From contig JAQURG010000019.1 in assembly GCA_028715725.1 (NCBI GenBank), forward strand, positions 1-62,692: DNA of 62,692 nt. The letters are read 5' to 3'. The stretch comes from Methylococcales bacterium. GTDB taxonomy: Bacteria > Pseudomonadota > Gammaproteobacteria > Methylococcales > Methylomonadaceae. A program made the position numbers and the translations under genes. The notes under the pieces are model-generated. The model searched no databases, was not told the origin of the DNA, and was given only the letters and a program-made list of their open reading frames with translations. Below are positions 38,914-47,455 of the stretch, one piece after another; the stretch's first letter is position 1; every line of letters starts with the position of its first letter.

Positions 38914-40248
38914 TTATTTTTCAAATAAAGCGATCGATTCTACATGCCCCGTCTGTGGAAACATGTCCATCACCCCGGCTTTAATCAATTTATAGCCCAG
39001 TTCATTAACCAGAATACCGGCGTCGCGGGCAAGGGTTGATGGATTGCAGGATACATAAACGATCTGCCCAGGCCGCCATTTTTTGAAATGCTGCAAGACC
39101 TCCGATGCACCGGCTCTCGAAGGGTCCAGCAGGATCTTGTTGTACTTTCGGTTAGCCCATAGCTGATCGCTGATATCCTTGCTTAAATCGGCTGCATAAA
39201 ATTCAACATTATTGACGCCGTTGTGGCGCGCATTTTCGCGGGCGTGATTAACCAGCGGCTGATCGCCTTCGATACCGACGACCGATCCTGCAAATTTTGC
39301 CATCGGCAGCGTAAAATTGCCCAGACCGCAAAACAGGTCCAGCACCGTATCGTTTTTATCAAGTTTAAAGGTTTCCAGCACCCGGTTGATCATTTGCCGG
39401 TTAATTTCATAATTTACCTGGGTAAACATGGCGGGCCTGAACTTGAATTCCAGACCCAGATCGGGCAGGGCGTAAGCGGGTATTATTTCGGGCTCGCCAT
39501 CCAGCGGCGTTATCGTATCAGGTCCTTTGGATTGCAGACACAGGCTCATATTATGTTCATGGCCGAAAGCCCGTATCCGTTCCTGATCGGCCTCTGTCGG
39601 CGGTTCCAGTACACGAATGGACAGCACACACTGCTCATCACCGATAGCCACTTCTATCTGGGGAATTTTCTCTCTGATGGTCAAACCGGCTATCATTTCT
39701 CCTAACGCTGTCAGCCGGGTGCCGACAACCGGGTGCATGACGACGCAGCTGTCAATTTCAGCCAGATACTGATGCCGCCTTTCCCTGAAGCCCACCAGTA
39801 CGCGGTTTTTTTTCGCCACATATTTAACCCCCATACGGGCTTTGCGGCGATAACCCCAATGCGGGCCTTCCAATGGTTGCCAAAGTTCCGGAATCTCGAC
39901 TTTGCCGATGCGCTTGAACTGCTCAGCCAATAAACTTTGCTTGATCCTGATTTGCGCTGACGACTGGACATGCTGAAAACTGCAACCGCCGCAAACGCCA
40001 TAATGCGGGCATAAGGCATCAACTCTGTCGGCAGAGCGGCTCAACAAAGCGGCAACTTTGCCTTCGGCATAATCCTTGCGGCTTTCGGTGTAGATAAATT
40101 CCACTTCCTCGCCGGGCAATGCTTCATCAATAAATATCACCTTGCCGTCGACATGAGCGACGCCGCGGCCGTCATGAGCAAGGGATTCTATGGTCACTTT
40201 AACCGGCGTTTCCGATAATTGCTTTTTTCTTGATCTTTTCCTGGTCAT
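38914..40248 (-). CDS. rlmD: 23S rRNA (uracil-1939-C5)-methyltransferase RlmD
   Basis: This 444-residue protein has an N-terminal TRAM domain (VTIESLAHDGRGVAHVDGKVIFIDEALPGE). The four-cysteine iron-sulfur binding set includes CPHYGVCGGCSFQH. The S-adenosylmethionine fold contains VLDLFCGLGNFTLPMA, the catalytic DPSRAG and the nucleophilic Cys in VYVSCNPSTLARD. The ATG at 40248 sits right after the ydbL stop, so translation is coupled; an upstream ATG at 40287 is inside ydbL. The enzyme methylates U1939 of 23S rRNA. Confidence 0.95.
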   Translation of the reverse strand: MTRKRSRKKQLSETPVKVTIESLAHDGRGVAHVDGKVIFIDEALPGEEVEFIYTESRKDYAEGKVAALLSRSADRVDALCPHYGVCGGCSFQHVQSSAQIRIKQSLLAEQFKRIGKVEIPELWQPLEGPHWGYRRKARMGVKYVAKKNRVLVGFRERRHQYLAEIDSCVVMHPVVGTRLTALGEMIAGLTIREKIPQIEVAIGDEQCVLSIRVLEPPTEADQERIRAFGHEHNMSLCLQSKGPDTITPLDGEPEIIPAYALPDLGLEFKFRPAMFTQVNYEINRQMINRVLETFKLDKNDTVLDLFCGLGNFTLPMAKFAGSVVGIEGDQPLVNHARENARHNGVNNVEFYAADLSKDISDQLWANRKYNKILLDPSRAGASEVLQHFKKWRPGQIVYVSCNPSTLARDAGILVNELGYKLIKAGVMDMFPQTGHVESIALFEK

Positions 40249-40250
40249 GC

Positions 40251-40838
40251 TTATTTCTGTTTCCAACTTCCGGAAGATTGATACCACCAGCCTGGTTGAG
40301 CATTACTCACCCAGCGCGAGGCAAAGGTTGATTTGATTTGTGCGGCCCATTCAGGATGGCCGTTCCCATTGGCAATAGCCTGATACAGGCTTTGCCGGTC
40401 TGCATTTTCCGCAGCGACCAGTTTGTTAACCTGGTTCCTGTTTTTAAGCGGCACATTGGCGGCGTCCCTGACGGCTAATAAACCGCCCGTCTGAATGCCG
40501 ATAAAGCCCGCTGCATAAAAAGGCTGCAATTCCGGAAAGCGGCTTTCCATCCGGGCGCGCAATTGCCTGATTTCGGCGCTATCAATATTTAAATTGGCTT
40601 CCTCGGCCTGTGCCGGCGAAACGACAACATTAATGGCTCTATCCAGCCATTGAAAAGCGGCTATCTGCAAGTCGGATAAGCTTGCCTTGGGCTTGGGCTC
40701 TGTTTTTTGCGGCGAACTTTTCTGAATATCCTTGATGATTTCATCCGCCGCTTTTTCAGCCGCCGCGGCAGGAAAGTAAATATTAATGGTGACGCATGCG
40801 GTCAACAATAAGACGCCTAATGCCGATATTTTTCTCAT
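40251..40838 (-). CDS. ydbL: YdbL family (DUF1318) lipoprotein
   Basis: This 195-residue protein has a lipoprotein signal with lipobox LLTAC (Cys near residue 15) followed by INIYFPAAAAEKAADEII, a hallmark of YdbL/DUF1318. The C-terminal half (about 75-185) is the DUF1318 domain. YdbL works with YdbH and YnbE in an envelope system that moves phospholipids between membranes. Here the gene overlaps the end of the ydbH-like frame by four bases and is followed directly by rlmD. No separate ynbE gene is visible between them, which is unusual. Confidence 0.78.
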   Translation of the reverse strand: MRKISALGVLLLTACVTINIYFPAAAAEKAADEIIKDIQKSSPQKTEPKPKASLSDLQIAAFQWLDRAINVVVSPAQAEEANLNIDSAEIRQLRARMESRFPELQPFYAAGFIGIQTGGLLAVRDAANVPLKNRNQVNKLVAAENADRQSLYQAIANGNGHPEWAAQIKSTFASRWVSNAQPGWWYQSSGSWKQK

Positions 40839-42259
40839 AACGCTCTCCAGCTTACCAGGCCCAATTTGTCGTAGCCGAAAGTTTCAAAAAAACTTAAAAA
40901 ACTCCGCGACAGCATATCTGATGCGCCCCCGCCGCCGATACTGGCGATGTTTTTGACGGCTTTCTGGCTGATTCTGTGGCGGGAGTTATCATCATCCGGC
41001 GTGCCGAGCCATGCGAAAAAAGTAACGGGACGCCAGTTTTCCATCGTTAACTGTTTGACAAAGCCTGACAATTTGCCCGTAATGCTGCCGAATTCGAATT
41101 TGCCGGTCAGTTGCTCCAGATCCAGATTGTTAATTTCAAGATCACTGGAAAACTTCGGGATGTCGGAAAATAAGCCTGATGAGGCAAGCTGGGTGATTTT
41201 GATGTCGCCGTCGAAAGCCATGATATTTATTTGTCCTCCCAGGCTCAATGTTTTATTCCGGTACTCAACACGGGGAATATTTCCGCTGATAGTGCCTGAC
41301 ATTGGCGTCCAGTTCAACGCTTTCGACCACTGTTCCAATGATACCTCGTTTAAGGTGCCGGAAAAGTAAATTTCCGGTGCCTGCTGTTTTTTGCCTTGCC
41401 AGTCAAATTGATTGATTGTGATTTCACCGCCCAAAAAAGGCAGCCTGGATTTTTCAAGCAATTTGAAGCTGTCCGCCCGATTCAGGAATAAAAGCCGGGC
41501 AGGGCCTATAGGCAAGGCATATAGCTGTAATTGCCGCCATGCAAAAGTTGAAGGCTGGCTAAAGGTTTCGTCATTAGACCAGTTAATTGTGCCTGAGCCA
41601 TTCTCAATTTTGATGCGCTCCCTTGTGTCTTTAACGGCAAATTTATTGACGGTTGCCGTCAGCGCAGTTACTGAGTTTTGCACAATAGAAACATCAGCGT
41701 TTACTGCGCCGTCGAATGTTATGCCTTCCAGTGCAGTTTGTTCAAACAAGGGCTTTAAATAGATGCCTGATAACTTGTCCAGATTATCACTCTGTAAAGA
41801 CAAATCCGCTTTTTCCAGCTTTAATTTTTTGTCATATTGAACGGTCGCCCTGCCGTTTAAGGCTAAAGCATTAGCCTGTTTATAACTTGCAGATAGGATT
41901 TCCGCTCTGTTGAGTTTTTCACTCCAGTTACCTTCTGCATCCAGAATGATGAATTGCCCGTCCGCTTCCAGATAAAGCGGATCGATATATAAAGCGCCCC
42001 CCATAAATCGGGTATGACTTTGCCATTGCCATAAACCCTGATGGTTTTGTGCTCTCAGCCTTAGCTCCAGCGCCGCTTTTTCAGCCGCAAACCGTCCATC
42101 CCCGGTTTGTCCCGTCAGATCACTCAGCCGGGCGGTCAACCTGAAATCCTTTATCAGCGCATGGCTGCCCGATGCTTTTAATCTGAAACTGATGCGTCCG
42201 CCTTTTAATTGGAATAATGCCGGTTTTTGAAATAGCTTTTGCATTGATGCGGCTTTCAC
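40835..42259 (-). CDS. ydbH: YdbH-like protein, C-terminal part (after in-frame TAG)
   Basis: This frame of about 474 residues opens at a GTG and reads on in the same frame as the upstream piece (42275-42730); only a TAG at 42277-42275 separates them. The C-terminus has the YdbH domain: SITGKLSGFVKQLTMENWRPVTFFAWLGTP, RISQKAVKNIASIGG and FFETFGYDKLGL. YdbH is a periplasm-spanning protein of the AsmA/TAM-like bridge family for phospholipid transport. The end is short (VSWRAL, then stop at the ydbL start), so the last residues of the family are also missing. The GTG has no clear ribosome binding site. I read both pieces as one gene broken by an amber codon. Confidence 0.65.
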   Translation of the reverse strand: MKAASMQKLFQKPALFQLKGGRISFRLKASGSHALIKDFRLTARLSDLTGQTGDGRFAAEKAALELRLRAQNHQGLWQWQSHTRFMGGALYIDPLYLEADGQFIILDAEGNWSEKLNRAEILSASYKQANALALNGRATVQYDKKLKLEKADLSLQSDNLDKLSGIYLKPLFEQTALEGITFDGAVNADVSIVQNSVTALTATVNKFAVKDTRERIKIENGSGTINWSNDETFSQPSTFAWRQLQLYALPIGPARLLFLNRADSFKLLEKSRLPFLGGEITINQFDWQGKKQQAPEIYFSGTLNEVSLEQWSKALNWTPMSGTISGNIPRVEYRNKTLSLGGQINIMAFDGDIKITQLASSGLFSDIPKFSSDLEINNLDLEQLTGKFEFGSITGKLSGFVKQLTMENWRPVTFFAWLGTPDDDNSRHRISQKAVKNIASIGGGGASDMLSRSFLSFFETFGYDKLGLVSWRAL

Positions 42260-42274
42260 CGCCTTGGCATTAAT

Positions 42275-42730
42275 CTATATCCGCCATTGCTCACCCCGTT
42301 CTTCTACAGCAATGGATACTGTTCCACCCGCCAGTTGTAACCCTGTTAATTTTAATGTGCTCAGTTTTTCGCTGATGTGAAAAGAAAAGTTGAAAGCCTG
42401 TGTTTGCCAACGCTTTGAATGCATCTTGACACGCCCTTTGATACATATCAGGGCTTTGTTTTGCCAAGTGAATGAAGAACAGTGGATATTGATCAGATTC
42501 AGATCATCGAAAGGTTCAGGCAAACTTAACCTATCAATAGTTAAGGTCAGCTTTTGCGGGTTTTGGGACAGATCGTTTAAAGCGATATGCATCCCCTGCA
42601 GTTTCCATCGCAAGGACGACAGGTCATCCGCCCTGACAATATTCCCAACATCAAGAGATAGATTTTCCAGCGCGGTTGCGGTGGCGTTTGTTGAAATCAG
42701 AACAACAGCCAGGATGAGCCTGATAGCCAT
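42275..42730 (-). CDS. ydbH: YdbH-like protein, N-terminal part (ends at in-frame TAG)
   Basis: This 151-residue piece has a signal peptide (LILAVVLISTNATATA) and beta-rich residues up to GEQWRI, then a TAG at 42277-42275. The downstream reading frame is the same and continues without a frameshift (INAKAVKAASMQKLF) into the 474-residue part. The start codon directly abuts a REP-like element (42738-42799), and no ribosome binding site is visible. Possible readings are a nonsense mutation, suppression of the amber codon, or a sequencing error. Confidence 0.6.
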   Translation of the reverse strand: MAIRLILAVVLISTNATATALENLSLDVGNIVRADDLSSLRWKLQGMHIALNDLSQNPQKLTLTIDRLSLPEPFDDLNLINIHCSSFTWQNKALICIKGRVKMHSKRWQTQAFNFSFHISEKLSTLKLTGLQLAGGTVSIAVEERGEQWRI

Positions 42731-42737
42731 TGTAGTA

Positions 42738-42799
42738 GGAGCGGCTTAGCCGCGACTCTCGCAGCCACCAGAAGCAAATGCTTTAGGCGAAGCCGCTCC
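42738..42799. repeat. REP-like palindrome between ydbH and cysM
   Basis: The 10-nt arms GGAGCGGCTT (42738-42747) and AAGCCGCTCC (42790-42799) are perfect complements around a 42-base loop. They carry the same core as the palindrome at 26294-26340, so this is a second member of the same dispersed family. It occupies the gap just upstream of the ydbH start. Confidence 0.7.
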
Positions 42800-42816
42800 C
42801 ACATACCCCGGCAAGA

Positions 42817-43713
42817 TCAAGCAGGAAAAATCCCTGTTGATAAATACCGGTCGCCCCGGTCACAGATAATGACCACAATCACCGCATTTTCAACTTCCTC
42901 GGATACCTTTAACGCCGCCGCAACCGCGCCGCCGGATGACACACCCGCAAAAATGCCTTCTCTGGACGCTAATGCGCGAGTCGTATCTTCAGCCGTTTGT
43001 TGATCGATATCGATAATCCTGTCAACGCGGTCCGCCTGATAAATTTTGGGTAAATATTCCCTGGGCCAGCGCCTGATGCCGGGAATTTTAGAGTCGCCTT
43101 CAGGTTGTACCCCTATAACCTGAATCGCAGGATTTTGCTCCTTCAGGAATCTTGAGGTTCCCATAATCGTGCCGGTGGTCCCCATTGCGCTGACAAAATG
43201 AGTGACTTTGCCCTCTGTGTCTTGCCAGATTTCCGGTCCGGTGCTTTCGTAATGAGCGAGAGGGTTATCGGGGTTGGAAAACTGATCCAGAATCCGCCCT
43301 TTGCCCGCTGCCTCCATTTCCCGGGCTAAATCAATCGCCGCTTCCATGCTGCCTGCTGCGGGTGTCAGAATAATTTCAGCGCCGTAAGCTTTCATCGAGG
43401 CCTTGCGCTCGTCGCTCATATTGTCGGGCATGATCAAGGTCATTTTATAACCCTTGATGGCGGCTACCATCGCCAGAGCAATGCCGGTGTTACCGCTGGT
43501 CGCTTCTATCAAGCGATCGCCGGGTTTGATCTCACCTCTGCCTTCGGCATGTTTAATCATACTGAGTGCCGGCAGGTCTTTGACCGAGCCTGCCGGATTA
43601 TTGCCTTCCAGCTTGGCCAGAATAAAATTGCCGGTATTGCCCGGTAAACGTTGCAGCCTGGCTAAAGGCGCATTGCGAACAAAAGATTCAATAGTTGGGA
43701 AAGTCATGGTCAT
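42817..43713 (-). CDS. cysM: Cysteine synthase B (O-acetylserine sulfhydrylase)
   Basis: This 298-residue PLP enzyme of the CysM group has the Schiff-base lysine in NPAGSVKDLPALSMI (family usually SVKDR). The substrate loop IEATSGNTGIALAM and FVSAMGTTGTIMG and the phosphate site GVSSGGAVAAAL are also present. It joins O-acetylserine with sulfide or thiosulfate to make cysteine. Two ATG codons six bases apart (43713, 43707) are possible starts. No linked sulfur genes are adjacent. Confidence 0.93.
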   Translation of the reverse strand: MTMTFPTIESFVRNAPLARLQRLPGNTGNFILAKLEGNNPAGSVKDLPALSMIKHAEGRGEIKPGDRLIEATSGNTGIALAMVAAIKGYKMTLIMPDNMSDERKASMKAYGAEIILTPAAGSMEAAIDLAREMEAAGKGRILDQFSNPDNPLAHYESTGPEIWQDTEGKVTHFVSAMGTTGTIMGTSRFLKEQNPAIQVIGVQPEGDSKIPGIRRWPREYLPKIYQADRVDRIIDIDQQTAEDTTRALASREGIFAGVSSGGAVAAALKVSEEVENAVIVVIICDRGDRYLSTGIFPA

Positions 43714-43739
43714 TAATTTAAGATAAAAAATTAGCCCGG

Positions 43740-44073
43740 ATTATCCCATAAAATACAAAAATCGGCATAACTCCAAAAACAGTGTGAGAAGGCAGTAGGT
43801 GAGTACAACTCAACAAGTCGGCTATTTCTCAAAATCGTAGTTAAGCATTTCAAAGTCCCGTTCGCCCTGAGCCTGTTGAAGAGCAAAGATCTTTACCAAA
43901 GGCGAATGTGGAAGCCATGCATACTTCGACAAGCTTCGCACGAATAGCTTTCTAAGTGTATGTTTTGAAAGTAGCTATTGAGTTCCAAAGCCTGCAAAAT
44001 TTTAAATTTTGCAATGGCCAAAAGGAAACACCGCAAGCGCTAGGCAACTGATTTAAACGCCATAAAATGGAGT
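43740..44073. other. Intergenic stretch with repeat-like segments, no gene seen
   Basis: Between cysM and the transposase relic I see no coding frame. The segment near 43858-43885 (GTTCGCCCTGAGCCTGTTGA) resembles a widespread bacterial intergenic repeat, and CTTCGACAAGCTTCG near 43926-43940 looks like its partner arm. These are probably non-coding palindromic repeats. Confidence 0.4.
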
Positions 44074-44831
44074 CTGATCCGAGAACTGTTGCCCGCAGCT
44101 TTGCCAGGTGGTCGGCCAAGGCAAGTCAATTTACGAAAGATAGTGAACGCTATTTTTTATAGAGTCCGTAGTGGCTGTGCATGGCGATTACTCCCCATAA
44201 CCCACTGTCCACCGTATCAAACAGTAGTCGGCTATTTTCGGTGCTGGGTTAAGGACGCGACGTGGGGAACGTATTCACGATACCCTCCGTGCAAAAGGCA
44301 GACAAAAAGCGGGACGGCATAAGCATCCGACAGCGGGCAGTATGGAGAGGCAGAGCGTCAAAACAACAGCCTTGGCTGGCGTCAAAGGAATTGGATGCTG
44401 CCAAATCAAAACAAGGGCGTAAACGCCACATACGGATTGATACCTTGGGACTGCTTAGGGTGATCGTGGTGACAGCCGCCCATGGGCAAGAAAAGGAAGG
44501 GGCAAAATTGATACTGGCAACCCTCTCGGGAAGTTGCAAAAAACTGCGGCGCGTTTGGGGGGACGGCGGTTATCGCCATGGCCTTTACCCTTTGGGTGGC
44601 TGAGCGCTTCCGGATATCTGGACAGTTAGGCTTCGTTCCGACGGAGCTCGGGGCTTTGAGTTACTGCCGCATCGGTGGGTTGTTGAGCGCACGTTTGCAT
44701 GGCTTTATCACGATCGCCGTTTGAGCAAAGTTTACGAAGTAAGCCTTGAATCCAGCAAAGCATTTGTTCATATCACAATGATTAATTGGATGCTGGTCAG
44801 GCTTTCCTTGGGGAAGGTATCAAACTTTTAA
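44074..44831 (+). pseudogene. IS5-family transposase relic (frameshifted)
   Basis: Three pieces in different frames together make an IS5-type transposase. The first reads PGGRPRQVNLRKIVNAIFYRVRSGCAWRLLP (44101-44200). The middle has GIKGRKRHI-like SKQGRKRHIRIDTLGLL (about 44404-44460), and the third has [20 protein letters not shown] (about 44662-44730) with the catalytic Glu in VVERT. The N-terminus is cut and frames change at least twice, so it is inactive. The end lies seven bases from the attC-like site. Confidence 0.8.
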
Positions 44832-44837
44832 AACACA

Positions 44838-44903
44838 CACTAACGTAAAGCTAAGCGGGCTGCGCGGCTTTTTGCGCAGCTCCGCTTGAGCGTTGTGTTA
44901 GGC
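44838..44903 (-). other. attC-like site (integron recombination site)
   Basis: Read on the minus strand the 66 bases begin with core site GCCTAAC and end with GTTAGTG, where CTAAC and GTTAG pair. Inside, TCAAGCGG pairs with CCGCTTA with one unpaired C, the extrahelical base in the position typical of attC. A 7-bp stem (GCTGCGC/GCGCAGC) then closes a short loop. Length and layout fit a short attC. The right orientation for an array read away from the integrase at 46469 strengthens the call; the R' core is imperfect. Confidence 0.7.
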
Positions 44904-44915
44904 TTTCATTAGTTA

Positions 44916-44942
44916 AATCAATGGAGTCTGACCCCATTGATT
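44916..44942. repeat. Short inverted repeat
   Basis: AATCAATGG (44916-44924) and CCATTGATT (44934-44942) are perfect complements around GAGTCTGA-like bases, and ACCCCATTGATTCA is repeated again just after. The motif GGAGTCTGA also occurs near 44069, before the transposase relic. These are probably small intergenic repeat elements. Confidence 0.5.
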
Positions 44943-45143
44943 CATGACCCCATTGATTCATTCAGTTATTTAACGTAGTGAAATCGAGGATAATCGGAGC
45001 TTCACACATCCTCGATTCCGCTTTGCTGCATGGAGGCTACTTGTTGACCCGATAAGCGTAGCGGAGCCGAAACTGTAGGCGGTCGGCTCCAGTCCGTGAT
45101 TGAGCCGCCCGATCTTTGGAATGTGGCCTTTATGTTGTGGGCA

Positions 45144-46289
45144 TCACTTTGTCCAGAGAACGGCATGCCCATCTCCCGAGGCGGTGCTGCTTATGCCCAC
45201 GATCTGCCCAGAGTTGTTGATGGCAACGGCATAGGAATAGAAATAATGATTCCACTCGCCCAGTGTCCCCAGATCAGTCTTCGTTCCCTTCTCCCACAGG
45301 AAGGCAACACGTGAAACTGGCCCTCCATCGGACCTGACGCTGCCTACCACTTGGCCCCGAGCGTTGATGGCACGGGCTTTCTGGCACGCGCCGCCCCTAC
45401 CTATAACTCCACAAAAGTTCGGCGCCCACAGATCAATCATCGTTCCTTTCTCCCACAGGAAGGAATCTTCTGTGGGAGTGGTGAGGCTGCTGGCGCCGAT
45501 CACTTGACCCCGGGCGTTGATAGCAACGGCATTGGAATACGACCCACCCAGTGTCCCCAGGTCGGTCATGACACCGTTCTGCCACAGGAAGGCATGTTGT
45601 TCACCAGTGGCGGTAGTGCTGGCGCCAACCACTTGGCCCCGGGCGTTGATGGCAACGGCATCGGAAGACGACCCACCCAGCGTCCCCAGGTCGGTCATGA
45701 CACCGTTCTGCCACAGGAAGGCATGTTGTTCACCAGTGGCGGTAGTGCTGGCGCCTACCACTTGGCCCCGGGCATTGATGGCAACGCCGTTGGAATACGA
45801 CCCACCGAGCGTCCCCAGGTCGGTCATGACACCGTCCTGCCACAGGAAGGCATGTTGTTCACCAGTGATGACGGCAACCAATCCGCCCAAAGGGCTGATG
45901 ATGGGAACGGGATTGGTATACGACCCACCCAGCGTCACCGGGTCGGTCATGACACCGTCCTGCCATTGTTCACCAGTGGTGATGCTGCTGGCGCCAATCA
46001 CTTGGCCCCGGGCATTGATGGCAACGGCATTGGAATACGACCCACCCAGTGTCCCCAGGTCGGTCATGACACCGTTCTGCCACAGGAAGGCATGTTGTTC
46101 ACCAGTGGCGGTAGTGCTGGCGCCAACCACTTGGCCCCGGGCATTGATGGCAACGGCATTGGAATACGACCCACCCAGCGTCCCCAGATCGGTAATCGAG
46201 AGTTGCGCAGATATGGTTGGTTTTGCAACCAATAGAGTTGCTACAACTATGGTCAAAAAAACCCACTTATTTAGTATTGACTTCATCAA
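45144..46289 (-). CDS. HAF-repeat secreted protein (probable integron cassette gene)
   Basis: This 381-residue protein has a signal peptide (residues 7-28) and at least six tandem units of about 43 residues of the form DLGTLGGSYSNAVAINARG, then QVVGAS and HAFLWQNG. These are HAF extracellular repeats, named for the HAF motif, that likely fold as a beta-propeller-like domain. The repeats are nearly identical in DNA, so the copy number can change by recombination. One unit lacks HAFL and another is altered. It lies between the attI-like and attC-like sites on the strand expected of a cassette gene. Its function is unknown. Confidence 0.75.
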   Translation of the reverse strand: MMKSILNKWVFLTIVVATLLVAKPTISAQLSITDLGTLGGSYSNAVAINARGQVVGASTTATGEQHAFLWQNGVMTDLGTLGGSYSNAVAINARGQVIGASSITTGEQWQDGVMTDPVTLGGSYTNPVPIISPLGGLVAVITGEQHAFLWQDGVMTDLGTLGGSYSNGVAINARGQVVGASTTATGEQHAFLWQNGVMTDLGTLGGSSSDAVAINARGQVVGASTTATGEQHAFLWQNGVMTDLGTLGGSYSNAVAINARGQVIGASSLTTPTEDSFLWEKGTMIDLWAPNFCGVIGRGGACQKARAINARGQVVGSVRSDGGPVSRVAFLWEKGTKTDLGTLGEWNHYFYSYAVAINNSGQIVGISSTASGDGHAVLWTK

Positions 46290-46338
46290 TCAGTCCCCCC
46301 TCTCTTAGTTCCAGATGGAAAGCGCGCTCAGCCCGACG

Positions 46339-46380
46339 GCCCAACTTATAATTAGACCCCCAAACAGGGCGTCATAAGTT
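46339..46380 (-). other. attI-like core site and flanking hairpin
   Basis: On the minus strand the bases at 46345-46339 read GTTGGGC, an exact fit to the integron core-site pattern GTTRRRY. The flanking 46343-46349 and 46374-46380 (AACTTAT/ATAAGTT) are perfect complements around a GAC-CCC/GGG-GTC inner stem. It is about 125 bases from the intI start, between intI and the first cassette gene, where attI is expected. Confidence 0.5.
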
Positions 46381-46388
46381 ACACACGC

Positions 46389-46417
46389 TTGGTGTATAAT
46401 CTGGAACTGACTATAAT
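46389..46417 (+). promoter_or_regulatory. Predicted integrase promoter (PintI)
   Basis: TTGGTG (46389-46394) and TATAAT (46412-46417) are spaced by exactly 17 bases and point toward intI, 51 bases upstream of its start. The -10 is a perfect consensus. No LexA box was recognised. Confidence 0.6.
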
Positions 46418-46439
46418 GCTCTTGGAAGATCAATGTCAA
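46410..46439 (-). promoter_or_regulatory. Predicted cassette promoter (Pc) facing the HAF gene
   Basis: On the minus strand TTGACA (46439-46434) and TATAGT (46415-46410) are separated by 18 bases. The -10 overlaps the -10 of the opposite promoter. It faces the attI-like site and the HAF gene, matching the Pc layout of integrons. Confidence 0.6.
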
Positions 46440-46468
46440 TAATTTATTAGTACACCCTATAGTATAAA

Positions 46469-47455
46469 ATGATTACCCCTTCAGCAACGCCACCCAAGGC
46501 ACCCAAACTTCTGGATCAAGTCCGCGATAAAATTCGGCTTAAGCATTATAGCCTGCGCACCGAACAGGCTTATACTGACTGGATCAAGCGCTTTGTGCTA
46601 TTTAACCACAAGCGTCATCCTGCGGACATGGGGGTGGCGGAAGTGGAGGCGTTTTTAACGCATTTGGCCGTTGAAGGCCAAGTGGCGGCTTCGACGCAAA
46701 ATCAGGCTAAGGCGGCGTTGTTGTTTTTATACCGTGAGGTGTTGGGTATTGAATTACCGTGGCTGGAGCATGTGGAGCAAGCCAAGGTTTCACGGCGTTT
46801 ACCGGTAGTGCTGACCGTCAGCGAGACAAGACAGGTTTTGGATAAACTGGGCGGCATTTACAAGCTGCTGGGTTATCTGGCTTATGGCACGGGTATGCGC
46901 TTGATGGAAGTCATGCGCTTGCGGATCAAGGATATCGATTTTGAGCGCAAGGAGATTCTGGTCCGCGATGGCAAGGGTAGCAAAGATCGGGTGACGATGC
47001 TGCCGGAGGCAGTGATTGAATCGCTACGCCTGCATTTGCAAACCGTCAAGGCGCAGCACGAGGCCGATTTGAAAGCCGGTTACGGTACCGTATATTTGCC
47101 GACTGCGCTGGAACGCAAGTATCCCAACGCCAATCGCGAATGGGGTTGGCAGTATGTGTTTCCGTCCACCCGGCGCTCCGTCGATCCGCGCTCCGGCGTT
47201 ACCCGCCGCCATCATCTGGATGAAAAAGGCTTGCAACGCGCGATGAAGCAGGCGGTGCGCGATTGCAATCTCACCAAACCGGCCACGCCGCACACCTTGC
47301 GTCATTCGTTTGCAACTCATTTGCTGCAAAGCGGTTACGATATACGCACGGTGCAGGAGTTGTTAGGGCATAGCGATGTGGCGACGACGATGATTTACAC
47401 TCATGTGTTGAATAAGGGCGGCAAAGGCGTGTTGAGTCCGCTTGACCGGCTATGA
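46469..47455 (+). CDS. intI: Integron integrase (tyrosine recombinase)
   Basis: This 328-residue protein is a tyrosine recombinase with a SAM-like N-terminal domain ([32 protein letters not shown]). The catalytic Arg lies in [30 protein letters not shown] gives the H-x-x-R, and the Tyr is in [12 protein letters not shown]. The integron-specific insertion is present: [15 protein letters not shown] with conserved residues. That insert and the phrase [26 protein letters not shown] separate IntI from XerC/D. It appears intact and should recombine attI with attC sites. The cassette side lies upstream and in the opposite direction. Confidence 0.95.
   Translation: MITPSATPPKAPKLLDQVRDKIRLKHYSLRTEQAYTDWIKRFVLFNHKRHPADMGVAEVEAFLTHLAVEGQVAASTQNQAKAALLFLYREVLGIELPWLEHVEQAKVSRRLPVVLTVSETRQVLDKLGGIYKLLGYLAYGTGMRLMEVMRLRIKDIDFERKEILVRDGKGSKDRVTMLPEAVIESLRLHLQTVKAQHEADLKAGYGTVYLPTALERKYPNANREWGWQYVFPSTRRSVDPRSGVTRRHHLDEKGLQRAMKQAVRDCNLTKPATPHTLRHSFATHLLQSGYDIRTVQELLGHSDVATTMIYTHVLNKGGKGVLSPLDRL

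Noticed and set aside
44966-45143. Other inverted repeats (AATCGAGGA/TCCTCGATT and GGAGCCGA/TCGGCTCC) as second attC sites
   Set aside because: They lack the paired core sites and the extra unpaired base; the site at 44838-44903 is the only good candidate.
45144-46289. Regular 129-bp repeats that might be mistaken for a CRISPR or satellite array
   Set aside because: They are in frame, encode HAF units with a signal peptide, and have no spacers.
45351-46308. Long plus-strand open frames opposite the HAF gene
   Set aside because: They are mirror images of the repeated HAF gene and give low-complexity peptides without domains or start signals.
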